Assembly (NCBI RefSeq): GCF_023159225.1
Contig: NC_063161.1
Span: forward strand, 69,096,767-69,160,766
Direction: 5' to 3'
From: Perognathus longimembris pacificus
Taxonomy: Eukaryota; Chordata; Mammalia; Rodentia; Heteromyidae
Length of the DNA stretch: 64,000 nucleotides
This document shows positions 30,791 through 40,172 of the stretch, in pieces. How positions within the stretch are numbered: position 1 is the stretch's first letter; every line of letters begins with the position of its first letter. Both the position numbers and the translations under genes were made by a program. Under the pieces are notes generated by a model. That model saw only the letters and a list, made by a program, of their open reading frames with translations. It did not search any database and was not told the origin of the DNA.

Positions 30791-31438
30791 GGCTAGGACG
30801 TGTGGATTTGGGAGAGGCTGCGGTCACTGTCATCCCCTGTGCCAAAAGTCCTCTGGAGGCTGAGAGCCCCCTTTTCTTTAGGGGGTCTCCCTTCTTCCCA
30901 GCGAGTGCTGGCCACACTGACCCCCTCCCCCAGCGGATGAGGCCTGGACCATCCTGCCTGGGAAAGGTTTGATGCATCTGAGACCAGGAGACCCAGGCCT
31001 CCTTCAGAGGCACCCTACTGGGCCAGGTGGCCTTCAGCTTCCTGGGACAAGCTCTTCTGAAAGTAGTTGTGTCCTTATTCCTATGTGACACCTCAGCCCT
31101 GAGCTATTCCTAACACCTGTCATAAGGTCTCTGGGGGCCCCAGCACAGTCCCTGCCTTCTCTGCACACAGGCCAGGGGTGCCTCTAGGCTCCCAGGCTTG
31201 AGCTGGAGGACTAGGCCCTGTTTCTGAGTGGCCCTGGGTGTGGGGAGGGGGGGAACTGTGTTGAAATGGTGTTCAGCTCTCTGACCCCCTCACCTTTCCT
31301 TCCACCTTCAGGCTCCTGTCCCCCTCACTCCAAGGCCAGGCCATCTGTATTTCTTGGGAGACATAAACATTCAGTCTGGTTGCCTTTAAGACTGGGGTGG
31401 GGGTGGGGATGAGTTCTCACACTTTGCACAATTAGACA
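30791..31438. other. Unique sequence, no gene seen
   Basis: No repeat or exon recognised. Confidence 0.5.
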
Positions 31439-31439
31439 T

Positions 31440-31643
31440 GGTTACTCCTGTGTGCTTGAACTCAGGGCTATACTTTGGCTTCGTTCTTTACTCAAGCTGG
31501 TACTGTACCACTTGAGCCACACCTCCACTTACGGTGATTCATTGGAGTTAAGAGTCTCATAGACTTTTCCTGCCCAGGCCTGGCTTTGAACCATGATCCT
31601 CACATCTCAGCTTCCTGAGTAGCTAGGATGACAGGCGTGAAGC
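31440..31643 (-). mobile_element. Composite SINE
   Basis: 'gtgcttgaactcagggctat', 'gtaccacttgagccacacct' and head 'agtagctaggatgacaggcg'. Confidence 0.85.
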
Positions 31644-31644
31644 T

Positions 31645-32055
31645 TCCTTTTAGGTCACAAACTTCTCTGGTGCATTTAAAAGAATTCCATTTGCCAAAAC
31701 CGATGGCAGCACAAGTCTTCCAGGAACACAAACATCAAATAAAGCAAGTCACCAACCCAAGGGGATATTTTGTCTCCTTGCATAACCAGCTTAAGCACTT
31801 TCTCCTCTGACCTCTCCAGAAGGAGGAAAGCCTTCTGGGGCCTTTTGGGACGAGGTTCCTAGATGAGGGATTATTTACTGAGATTTTAATTTGTATGTGC
31901 ATTGCACCCCTACATTTTTCTTCTCTGGGTTCTCTTGAGAGTGTGTGCCCCATATCTACACTCCCCCCAAATTGGAATGCTGAAGCATAATCCACAGTAG
32001 CTAAAATCATGACCCAATCCAGAGAGAGGATCTTTACAAAAGTGGTCATTATGGC
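31645..32055. other. Unique sequence, no gene seen
   Basis: No repeat or exon recognised. Confidence 0.5.
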
Positions 32056-32070
32056 AAATCCTAGAAATTT

Positions 32071-32277
32071 TTTTTTTTTTTTTTGGCCAGGCCTGGGCCT
32101 TGGACTCAGGGCCTGAGCACTGTCCCTGGCTTCTTCCCGCTCAAGGCTAGCACTCTGCCACTTGAGCCACAGCGCCGCTTCTGGCCGTTTTCTGTATATG
32201 TGGTGCTGGGGAATCGAACCTAGGGCCTCGTGTATCCGAGGCAGGCACTCTTGCCACTAGGCTATATCCCCAGCCCC
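32071..32277 (-). mobile_element. IDL-Geo SINE, young subfamily
   Basis: Poly(T), 'ttcttcccgctcaaggctag', 'agccacagcgccgcttctgg' and 'cctcgtgtatccgaggcagg'. Flanked by a perfect 15-bp duplication, AAATCCTAGAAATTT at 32056-32070 and 32278-32292. CpGs are still intact, a sign of recent insertion. Confidence 0.96.
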
Positions 32278-32355
32278 AAATCCTAGAAATTTAACCTGTG
32301 TCTCTAATAAAAAACACGCAGAGATATGGGTAGTGTGGTGTGAAGAGTCACAAAA

Positions 32356-32530
32356 AAAACTGGTATAGTAGCTCAGGGCTGTAATCCTGGCAGTTTGAGG
32401 CCAGCCCTGGACAAAAAGTTAGCTAGACACTATCTCCAGCATCATTCCAGACAAGGCCCTACACACCTGTGATTCTAGCCACTCAGGAGGCTATAGGTAG
32501 GAGGATCACAGTCTAGGGTTAGGCAAAAAT
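32356..32530 (+). mobile_element. Old B1-like SINE, dimeric
   Basis: 'tggtatagtagctcagggct' and 'agacaaggccctacacacct' are two degraded heads. Confidence 0.6.
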
Positions 32531-32537
32531 ACGGGAT

Positions 32538-32782
32538 CCAAACTGGACACTGGTTGCTCATGGCTGTCATCCTAGCTACTCAGGAGGCTGAGATCTGAGG
32601 ATTGAGGTTCAAAGCCAGCCAGGGCAGAAAAGTCCATGAGATTCTTATCTCCAATGAACCACCAGAAAACTGGAAGTGGAGCTATGGCTCAAAGTGGTAG
32701 AGTGCTAGCCTTAAGATGAAGAGTTCAGGGACAGTGCTCAGGCCCAGAGTTTAAGCCCATTACCGACACACAAAAAAAAATC
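32538..32782 (+). mobile_element. Composite SINE, full length
   Basis: Head 'actggacactggttgctcat', centre 'atgagattcttatctccaat', right half 'gagctatggctcaaagtggt', end 'ttaccgacacacaaaaaa'. Confidence 0.9.
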
Positions 32783-32804
32783 CTACCTAAAAAAGAAAGA
32801 GCAA

Positions 32805-32895
32805 AAAAAGGACTGGGAGGGATGGCTCATGTGGAAGAGCACCTGCCTAGCAAGTGAGAAGTCCTGAGTACAAACTCCAGTACCACCAAACAACA
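32805..32895 (+). mobile_element. Older tRNA-like SINE monomer
   Basis: 'gagggatggctcatgtggaa', 'cacctgcctagcaagtgaga' and 'ctccagtaccaccaaaca'. Same 'cctagcaagtg' subtype occurs at 17770, 51880 and 58610. Confidence 0.7.
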
Positions 32896-32916
32896 ACAGA
32901 CAGATACAAAAACACC

Positions 32917-32932
32917 AAAGCCATCTATTTCT
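32917..32932 (+). repeat. Target-site duplication, left copy
   Basis: AAAGCCATCTATTTCT, identical to 33378-33393, brackets the L1 fragment. Confidence 0.92.
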
Positions 32933-33377
32933 TTTTTTATTTATTAATTGAACATAATTTTTTACAAGGTGTTGTGCAAAGAGGGTGCAGTTACATAGTA
33001 GGGCAGTGTGTACATTTTTTGTGATATCTTACGACCTGTTTTTCTATCCCTTGTCTAGGTCAGGTAGACATATATGCAATATACAATGTATCAAGAACAT
33101 ATACAGTATTCACAGACTTGGTCTCTACTGTCTCTCCGTCTCCCTTTGTTAACAGTCATATATCAGGGAGATCATGCCCCTTTGTTTTCTGTGTTCTAGG
33201 CTTGTCTCACTCAACATTATTTGTTCGAGTTCTGACCATTTCCCTGCGAATAACAATATTTCACCATTCCTAATCGCTATGTAGTATTCCATTGTGTATA
33301 AGTACCATAGTTTTTGGATCCATTTGTCTGTGGAGGGGCATCTGGGTTGTTTCCATATTTTGGCTATTGTGAATTGT
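32933..33377 (-). mobile_element. 5'-truncated L1 LINE, about 445 bp, with intact TSD
   Basis: Short poly(T) and TTTATTTATTAATTG at the left are the tail. The 3' UTR follows, then from about 33385 back to 33149 a still-open frame for the last 78 codons of ORF2, ending with the usual C-terminal region. The intact frame and perfect 16-bp duplication suggest a fairly recent insertion. It cannot retrotranspose because nearly all of ORF2 and all of ORF1 are missing. Confidence 0.95.
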
Positions 33378-33393
33378 AAAGCCATCTATTTCT
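33378..33393 (+). repeat. Target-site duplication, right copy
   Basis: Second AAAGCCATCTATTTCT copy, adjoining the truncated 5' end of the L1. Confidence 0.92.
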
Positions 33394-34165
33394 AAGCCAA
33401 GGAGACAGATTCTTCCTCACATCCCAGAGAAGGAACTGGCTGCACCGGTACCTAGAATTCAGGTTTCCAGTCTCCAGAACACAGACAATACATGTTTGTT
33501 CTTAAAGCAGCAGCCCTGGGGAACGCATTCTGAGCCGGAAACTGGGTTCTTCTCATCTCCTCACTTAGAGGATTTTACAAGAGGCAGCACGGAAGCGCTA
33601 GGTGCTCTTTGCATTGTATTGTTGTTCTCCAGGAAGTCTGGGGGAGGAGGTGGGTGTGCGGAGGTCTGGAAACCAGGAGAAGCTCTTGGTGGGGCATCTT
33701 TCCGCAGGAGGATTTCACTGATACACTTCCAGGTGGCACAAAATCCCTGTGTGCGGCCCAGATGGCTGTCTCCAAAGACCGAGGTCTGCAGGAGGGTGGG
33801 GGCCTGAACGCAGGATGGGGTGGGGGGTCATTCCCGCCCCAGCTCACCCTGCCCTGCTCCTCTAAAGCAGGGCAGGTGGATTCAATCTAAGCTTTGGAAA
33901 GGGAGTCTGATGAGACAGGTGAGCATGCGCTGGGAGCTGAGTTCTGCCTCCCACCATCCCCTTGGGTCTCCAGGACAGCGCTGGTCAGCTCCACTGCTGC
34001 CCTCTGCTCCTGGTGGGGGATGGGGGACAGTGCCAGGGGCATGTGCGTGTTCCCAGGAGATGGGAAGGGGCTGCACCTTTTCCTGCATGCTCCCTATGTC
34101 AGGGTCTCTAACATTACATAGCAAATCAAAAAACAAGTCAGCCCATAGATGACTGTGGAAGAAAG
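33394..34165. other. Unique sequence, no gene seen
   Basis: No repeat recognised. Overlapping frames of 75-163 codons at 33496-34373 occur on both strands. Their ends run into SINE or repeat, so they are not credible exons. Confidence 0.5.
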
Positions 34166-34195
34166 GTGTGTGTGTGCGCGCGCGTGTGTGTGTGT
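34166..34195. repeat. (TG)n(CG)n(TG)n alternating tract
   Basis: GTGTGTGTGCGCGCGCGTGT and flanks: strictly alternating purine-pyrimidine with a CG core, the type of sequence most prone to Z-DNA. Adjoins a minus IDL-Geo tail. Confidence 0.95.
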
Positions 34196-34372
34196 ATTTG
34201 CCAGTCCTGGGGCTTGAACTCAGGGCCTGAGCACTGTCCCTGGCAAGCACTCTACCACTGGAGCCACAGCACCAATTCTGTATTTTTCTATATATGTGGT
34301 ACTGAGGAATTGAACCTAGGGCTTCATGTATATAAGGCAAGCACCCTACCACTAGGCCACATTCCCAGCCCA
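34196..34372 (-). mobile_element. IDL-Geo SINE with internal deletion
   Basis: Left monomer 'gcaagcaccctaccactagg' is complete. In the right monomer a deletion removes the TTCTTTTTGCTCAAGGC stretch ('gtccctggcaagcactct'). Confidence 0.92.
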
Positions 34373-34383
34373 TAAAAAATGTA

Positions 34384-34567
34384 ATTTTTTTCTTCCATCC
34401 CTGGGGTTTGAACTCAGAGCCTGATCACTATCCCTGAGCCTCTTTTGCTCAAGGCTAGCACTCTACCACTTGAGCCACAGGGCCACTTTGGGCTTTTTCT
34501 GTGTATGCTGAGGAATCAAACCCAGGGCTTCATGCAAGCTAGGCAAGCGCTCTACCACTGAGCCTTA
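34384..34567 (-). mobile_element. IDL-Geo-like SINE, older copy
   Basis: Right monomer 'gctagcactctaccacttga', left monomer 'gctaggcaagcgctctacca' without the usual GTATACGAG insert, hence an older or alternative subtype. Tandem with the preceding copy. Confidence 0.85.
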
Positions 34568-34612
34568 ATTTTTTTTTCTACTGTAGAAATCCAGCAGGAA
34601 GATATCTGAATC

Positions 34613-34780
34613 TAGCCATCTTGGTTTGGGCACTGTGTTGGTTGTAACTGTCATGTTGGTTTGGGTACCATGTTGGTTGTAGCCATCATGTTGTCTTGTC
34701 TGCCATGTTATCTTTACTGCCATCTTGGTTGAAATCACCATCTTGGTTGCAAATGCCATCTTGTCCACCATGTGGCCCTT
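34613..34780 (+). promoter_or_regulatory. Cluster of GCCATCTTGG-like (YY1-type) motifs
   Basis: In 160 bp there are exact GCCATCTTG at 34615, 34719 and 34755, ACCATCTTG at 34737, plus variants GTCATGTTG (34650), ACCATGTTG (34667), GCCATCATG (34682) and GCCATGTTA (34702). YY1 is known to bind GCCATCTTG/CAAGATGGC. The motifs sit in an irregular 16-36-bp repeat, so this may be just a decayed minisatellite. Binding is inferred only. Confidence 0.4.
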
Positions 34781-34792
34781 CACAAACATCCC

Positions 34793-34865
34793 AGGAGCCT
34801 GGTTCAAGTGGTAGAGCAAGAGCAGTTCTAACTTCAAATCCCCAATACCACCACCAAAAATATTT
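34793..34865 (+). mobile_element. Older tRNA-like SINE fragment
   Basis: 'cctggttcaagtggtagagc' and 'caaatccccaataccaccac'. Confidence 0.6.
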
Positions 34866-34974
34866 AAAAACTAAAAGTTGACGTTAATATTAAAAGCTAA
34901 AAATAACATACAGGAAATCCTATAGGTTCAAAAAGACATGAGACATATTTTCTTAGATCAGCCTAAACTGGGAG

Positions 34975-35300
34975 CTGGGGTAAACATGACTAATTGGGGG
35001 GCATAGGGGCAGAGCAAGGGAGACATCCCAGCAAACATGGACCATAGGCTGGTTAGGGAACTGTGATGGGCAGGGGAGCTAGCTGCCAAGGCAAGTTCCT
35101 GGGGACTTACAGAGGGAACCTGTCATGGGTGGAAGCCGGACAGGAGAGTAACTGTACCCCCAAGGCCAGGGGTGGGGGGCTATAGGGTAGAAAAAGGTGG
35201 CTGTGTGCAACCAGTTCCTGGCCTTTCTCACAATCTACTGTCAATAAAGAAACAAGCCACCTCAGTGGCTGCCATAACTTAGCAGCTGAGTCTCTTAATG
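34975..35300 (+). mobile_element. Possible LTR (tentative)
   Basis: 'gctatagggtagaaaaaggt' is TATA-like and 'ctgtcaataaagaaacaagc' provides an AATAAA, spaced about 70 bp apart as in LTR U3/R. No TG/CA ends or partner found. Confidence 0.3.
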
Positions 35301-35680
35301 ACTTGGGGCCTCCTGGCCAGGGTCAGGCAGATGCTGGAAAGTGGCAACGGCTATCCAGGGCATTCCAGGATCCTACACTGAAGTCAAGGTGAGAAGTAAC
35401 AGTTTTCACTTCTTCCCGGATTTTCTGGTCCAGTCTTGGGGACAGGATGAGATGTTCTTCAGCGCACACTGGGGAGCCATTACTGCCGACGGCCAGCAGG
35501 GGGCAGCACAAGGCACCAGTGTTGGAAGTGGGAGCGGAGCAAGGTCAGGCTGGCCTCTATTCTGTCCTGCCCCATCTCAAGCCCATTTTACAGCACACAA
35601 ATACTGAGTGTTTCACAGGGAAAATATTCCATCCAGGCAGCACCTGGTTCTTTCGGGATGATTATTTTTTTCCTTTTTTC
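35301..35680. other. Unique sequence, no gene seen
   Basis: The 191-codon frame starting at 35447 runs into a B1 and IDL-Geo SINE and is not a gene. Confidence 0.5.
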
Positions 35681-35681
35681 C

Positions 35682-35787
35682 CCCCCAAGACAGGATCTTA
35701 CTCTATAGCCCAGGTTGGCTTTGAACCTGCCATATTCCTGCCTTCTGAGTATTGGGTATTACAGATGTGTGCTACCATGCCTGGCCA
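35682..35787 (-). mobile_element. B1-like SINE monomer
   Basis: 'agacaggatcttactctata', 'gcccaggttggctttgaacc' and 'tgtgtgctaccatgcctggc' are the classic B1 order in reverse. Confidence 0.82.
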
Positions 35788-35833
35788 CCCATCATCTCCT
35801 AATGTGGTTTCTGAAGTCTTTGGCCACTACAAG

Positions 35834-36081
35834 CCCTGGAATGAGACTGGGAATATGGGAATATGGCCTAGTGGCAAGAGTGCTTGCCTCGTATACATGA
35901 AGCCCTGGGTTCAATTCCCCAGCACCACATATACAGAAAACGACCAGGAGTGGCGCTGTGGCTCAAATGGCAGAGTGCTAGCCTTGAGCAAAAAGAAGCC
36001 AAGGACAGTGCTCAGGCCCTGAGTTCAAGCCAAGGACTGGCAAAAAAACAAAACAAAACAAAACAAAAAACCCTGGAATGA
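35834..36081 (+). mobile_element. IDL-Geo SINE with perfect 11-bp TSD
   Basis: CCCTGGAATGA at 35834-35844 and 36071-36081 brackets the element. Left monomer 'atatggcctagtggcaagag' with GGTTCAATTCC B box at 35910; right monomer 'agtggcgctgtggctcaaat'; tail (AAAAC)n. The GGAATAT duplication at its start is unusual. Confidence 0.95.
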
Positions 36082-36540
36082 ATTAATTCTCTTTTGTGAG
36101 AGGCCCTTTTGTAGTAGTGGATTGAATTAAGCTTTTTTTTTTTCCTTTGGCTTTTTCTGCCTGCTGCCCCCAGCTTTCATGCCAAAGCCACAGCCCTGAG
36201 AGGCTAATTCAATCAGAGCCTTATTGAGTTGCAGGCTGCTGGGATGACATGGCTGTGAGATGAAGTTCTCCCAGGCCTCTGTCCTGCTCATGGCTTACCT
36301 GGCCCCATCCACACTCTGCTGTCCAAACCTGGGGGACAAAAACAGAGACAGGAAGTGATAGAGGCCCTGCACTCTCAGTCTACCCGGGCTCCCCACTCCC
36401 TGCTTTCTCTCAGCTGCTAGAATCTTCAGCCAGGACATTCCCTCAGGTCCCACTTTCGGGATCACAGCAGCAGGATACATTAGGTTGCTGTTCCCCGAGT
36501 AGAAATAGGTTACAATATATGGATGGTGGGGGTGTCCCCC
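36082..36540. other. Unique sequence, no gene seen
   Basis: Contains only a T-run at 36131. No exon or repeat recognised. Confidence 0.5.
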
Positions 36541-36880
36541 TCCCCTGTACTTGGATTTGAATTGGGAGCTTCCTGCATGCTAGGCGAGAGATCTCTCCCT
36601 TAAGCCACACCCTAGCACTTTTGTTTTCTGCTTTTTTTTTGGGGGGGGGGTAGGTTATTAAAGATGAGTCACACAGTCTTTTCCAGCCTAGGCTGGTTTT
36701 GAACTGTGATCCTCAGATCTCAGCCTCTTGAGTAGCTAGGATTATAGGTATGAGCCATCAGTGCCTGACAACGTACTGTGCTTTTGAGACAGGGTCTATC
36801 TTTGGATGGCCTGTAACCCAGATTCTCCCAATCTCAATCACCCAAGTAGCTAGGATGACAGGCGAGAGCCAGCAGTGTCT
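36541..36880 (-). mobile_element. Three adjoining diverged SINE pieces
   Basis: A tRNA-like piece (36541-36618, 'ggatttgaattgggagcttc'), a composite SINE centre and head (36650-36768, 'tagctaggattataggtatg') and a further head (36786-36880, 'tagctaggatgacaggcgag'). Confidence 0.7.
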
Positions 36881-36882
36881 TC

Positions 36883-36968
36883 CTTCCCTTTCCTTTCCTT
36901 TCCTTTCCTTCCCTTCCCTTTCCTTTCCTTCCCTTCCCTTCCCTCTCTCCCTCCCTCCCTTCTTCCCA
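36883..36968. repeat. (CCTTT/CCCTT)n pyrimidine microsatellite
   Basis: Pentanucleotide CCTTT and CCCTT units then CCCT units. Could form triplex DNA. Confidence 0.96.
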
Positions 36969-36971
36969 CCT

Positions 36972-37063
36972 CCTTGCTGTGTAACATAGGCTGCCCTCAA
37001 ATTTACTATCCTGCCTCTGCCTCTTTAAGTGCTGGGGTTACAGGTGTGATCACCATGCCTGGT
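36972..37063 (-). mobile_element. B1-like SINE monomer
   Basis: 'gtaacataggctgccctcaa' and 'gtgctggggttacaggtgtg'. Confidence 0.75.
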
Positions 37064-37570
37064 TATAATTTATGTTTCTTAAGCCTTGATTTCCTCTCTG
37101 ACAAAAATAGGAGTACAGAAGGCCTGCTAGGGGTTGTGCAGATCAAATCAGAAGTCACTCAGGTCACTGGCTGCCATTCTAACCCCTGCCCCTCCTTCCA
37201 TTTCCAGACTGAAGCTCTCTCCTCCACTGACCAGGGCTGGTCCATCCCAGAGGGCACTGTGAGCTCTGCCCTGTGTCCACCCCCAGATGAGTGGAGCAGG
37301 AGCTTCCCCTTCAGAGCTCATGGCTCTGGGCTGCCTTGATTTCCTCTGGGGAATCTTATTTGATATTATAAAAAGATATCCATATTCTAGAAAGCATTAA
37401 TATTTGGCCTTGGGCAGATTCCTCAGAAATATTGCTCCTGCTTCTGAGCAAATGTGTGTGTGTGTGTGTGTGTGTGTTAAAGTTCCAGTTATTAAAGCTG
37501 CATTCACCAACGTTCACACTTAGGCCACACGTTGCCTCCTCCAGGCAGTCCCACTGGATGGCTCTCTGCC
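37064..37570. other. Unique sequence with (TG)n at 37453-37477
   Basis: No exon recognised; the (TG)n is not attached to a SINE. Confidence 0.5.
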
Positions 37571-38133
37571 CCTGCTGGTAGCGGTGAGATGCTCAGTTTC
37601 CTGCATGAGACTAGCTCGTTCCTTCGCGCTCAGGCCGAGTGTACCGTGCTATCCCGACCCATGCTAGGCGCCGGCGTCCTTGGCAGGCCCGGGGCTGGTT
37701 CCTGTCCCCAGCACCACGCGGGGCATCTGCTGCCAGGTAGCAGGTGTTTGGGAAGCAATCCCTGGGCGTCCGTCCCCGGCGTTTGTCTAGATCTATCTGA
37801 GGTGGCTTTTTTTTTTTTTTTCCTAAATCACATTTTAATGGCCACTCCGTGGCCCACTGCGTCCTTCCACAGCAGGCGGCGGCGTGCAGCTGCTTGAAGA
37901 TGACCGAGGCTCCCTGTCTCCCGTCTCCCTGCGCCTAAGGCCCCGCACCCAGTGCTCCAGGATCCTCCAAAGACTGCGGGCAGGGCGGAGGGGGCGGGGC
38001 TTGCTGGCGGCCGTCCAATGGCATGGTTCACCCCACCCCTCCCCGCTCTGAGGATCCCATTGGCTGCTCCCAGAGAGGCCACGCCCTGGCTTTTCCCCAA
38101 TGGCTTAGACAGGCCACCAGAGGTCACCTTTGT

Positions 38134-38195
38134 GGGGGGGGGGTGGCCGAGAGGGCGGAGGGGGGGAGGAGGAAGGGCGGAGGGGGGGGACACGG
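38134..38195. repeat. G-rich (GGGGGCGGA)n-like tract
   Basis: Repeated runs of 7-9 G separated by GAGGGCGGA or GGAGGAAGGGCGGA. G-quadruplex potential on the + strand. Confidence 0.85.
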
Positions 38196-38200
38196 GTGTG

Positions 38201-38246
38201 TAGGCCACAGCTGTAGGTGCCACAGCCGTAGGTGCCACAGGGGGTA
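38201..38246 (+). repeat. 15-bp tandem repeat GCCACAG(C/G)..
   Basis: Three copies: 'gccacagctgtaggt', 'gccacagccgtaggt' and 'gccacagggggtacc'. Confidence 0.85.
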
Positions 38247-38850
38247 CCATGCCCTGACTGTGACCCTTGACAGGAGCTAGTTTGGGCTCTAGGCATCCGT
38301 GTTCTCCCCGGCCTCCGGTTGCACCCAGGGGAGGGATAAGGCCCAATTCCCACCTGCTCACATCCCCTGCCGGCCCTGCCACTCACACGTGGGTGCCAGT
38401 GACAGGTAAGAGGGGCGAGAACCCCGCCTGCACCGCCCCCTGCTCTGGAGGGGATGGGAAGCCACGTGGGAGCCGTGTACACGTGGGTGCGTTCGCCCAC
38501 CATGCTGGGTGGGCCCCAGGCCGGTTGGCTGCCCCCCCCGCTGCCCGGGCTGGCTGCTCCCAGGTCCCTGTCCTGTTACTGTGCCTGCCACCCTGAGAGC
38601 TTTCCTGTCCTCGTGGACTCCAGCCACGCAGGGTCCGTGGTCTCTGGGTCAGGAGGCCATATTTGTGTCCCTTGGAAACTCTGGCTGGGTTTGAACTTGT
38701 TTTTGTGGTGTGAACACAAGGAGGTACCAGGATGAGGCCCTGTGCCCCCTGCCCTTCCCACTGGGCCAACAGTCACACATTAGCAAGGGTCACTTTGTGA
38801 CAGGCCCTGCAATGAACAGACAGATCTTAATGGCCTGTTTCATAGCACTG

Positions 38851-39095
38851 AGCTAGGTTCTAGTGGCTCTCACCTGCAATCCTGTCTAATCAGGAGCCTG
38901 AGATCTGAAGATTGAGGTTCAAAGCCAGACCAGGCAAGCAAGAAAGTCTGGGAGACTCTTGTCTCCAGATAATCACCAAAAAGCCAGAAGTAGAGCTATG
39001 GCTCAAGTGATAGAGCACCAGCCTCGAGTGAAAAAGTTAAGGAAAGGTACCCAGGCCCCGAGTTCAAGCCCCAGGACCAGCACAACCCCTAGCCC
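38851..39095 (+). mobile_element. Composite SINE, full length
   Basis: Head 'gctaggttctagtggctctc', centre 'gggagactcttgtctccaga', right half 'gctatggctcaagtgataga', end 'ccccgagttcaagccccagg'. Confidence 0.88.
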
Positions 39096-39104
39096 CAACA
39101 AACA

Positions 39105-39182
39105 AACAAATGACCCTGAGGCTGAGCACTTGCCTGGCATGTACTACAGGGCCTTGAGTTCAATCACCACCACTAGAAAGAA
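39105..39182 (+). mobile_element. Older tRNA-like SINE fragment
   Basis: 'tgaggctgagcacttgcctg' and 'gccttgagttcaatcaccac'. Confidence 0.6.
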
Positions 39183-39329
39183 ATACAACTTGCAGTGTTA
39201 TGAGTCCAGTTTTCACTGAATGAGGAGTATAATAACCAAACATACGGAAATAAAAATTTCAGCACTTAGTCAATCTGCTTGAACATGAAATGCTTGAGTT
39301 GAAAATTAAACCTGCCATTCAACTTCCTT

Positions 39330-39570
39330 TTGTTGTCATTGGTCATGGGACTTGAACTTGGGGCCTGAGCTCTGTCCCTGAGCTCTTTTTGCTCAAGGCT
39401 AGCGCTCTACCACTTTGAGCCACAGCACCACTTCCAGTTTTCTGCTGGTTAATTGGAGATAAGCTTCACATGGATTTTCCTGCCCTGGCTGGCTTTGAAC
39501 CTCGAACCTCAGATCTCAGCCTCCTGAGTAGCTAGGATAGCAGGTGTGAGCAACCACCAGTGCCTGGCTC
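39330..39570 (-). mobile_element. Composite SINE, full length
   Basis: 'catgggacttgaacttgggg', 'ctagcgctctaccactttga' and head 'gtagctaggatagcaggtgt'. Confidence 0.88.
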
Positions 39571-39679
39571 AACTTTGTGTGTGGCTTGCTACTGAGGCTC
39601 TCTCTCCCTTGAACCGTATATCCAGCTCCTTTTTCCATTGATTGGCATGAGCCACTGGTGGCAGGCTCTGTACTGGTTA

Positions 39680-39872
39680 TTTTCAAGGGAGAGTCTCACC
39701 TTATGCTCAAGCTGTCCCAAGTACCAAGCCTCCTACCTGTGCTTGCCCTTGCTGCTGAGGGGGTCACAGGTGTGTACTACTGCACCCTGCCATTGTGCTT
39801 CCCAGGAGCTGGAATGACAAGTGTGTGCTACCACGCCCAGTTACTAGTTGAGATGGAGTCTCTGCAACTCTT
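39680..39872 (-). mobile_element. Two old B1-like monomers
   Basis: 'gtcacaggtgtgtactactg' and 'ggaatgacaagtgtgtgcta' are two reverse heads. Confidence 0.6.
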
Positions 39873-39904
39873 CTGAATCATAAGACAAAATAAAAACTTC
39901 ACAA

Positions 39905-40100
39905 GACTTTATTTGTTGTGACAAATACCTAATGAAATCCACGAAGGGAGGAAGGATTTATTCAAGCTTCTGGTGCCTGAGGCCAGCTAGAGCCAGCATT
40001 TAGGGCCTGAGGTGAGCGATGTAGACTGCATCACGGTAGAAACTATGGCAGCCAGGAAGCTGGGAGGGAAAGAGAAGAGGAAGAGGCCTCGCCCCTGGGC
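39905..40100 (+). mobile_element. MaLR-like LTR fragment (tentative)
   Basis: 'ttgttgtgacaaatacctaa' and 'ggaggaaggatttattcaag' with 'actatggcagccaggaagct' resemble the conserved block of rodent MaLR LTRs. No ends visible. Confidence 0.45.
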
Positions 40101-40172
40101 TCTCTTCCCCAAGTAGGCCTTGCCTTCCGCCTTTCCACCCCTTCCCAAAACTTTATTAACAATTTGAATCCA

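Larger units (their letters stand above)
37575..38560. promoter_or_regulatory. CpG-rich segment with GC box and three CCAAT boxes (candidate promoter/CpG island)
   Basis: CpGs are much denser than elsewhere in the window. A GC box (GGGGCGGGGC, 37991-38000) is followed by CCAAT at 38015, ATTGG at 38059 and CCAAT at 38097, spaced about 40 bp, a layout typical of NF-Y dependent TATA-less promoters. AGGTCA follows at 38122. No transcript can be assigned. Frames on both strands here come from G/C richness. Confidence 0.45.

Noticed and set aside
35447..36022. 191-codon ORF
   Set aside because: Half of it is B1 and IDL-Geo SINE sequence.
37828..38503. 184- and 132-codon proline/glycine-rich ORFs
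   Set aside because: Lie in the CpG-rich segment and overlap frames on the other strand; the repeat-like peptide reflects G/C composition.
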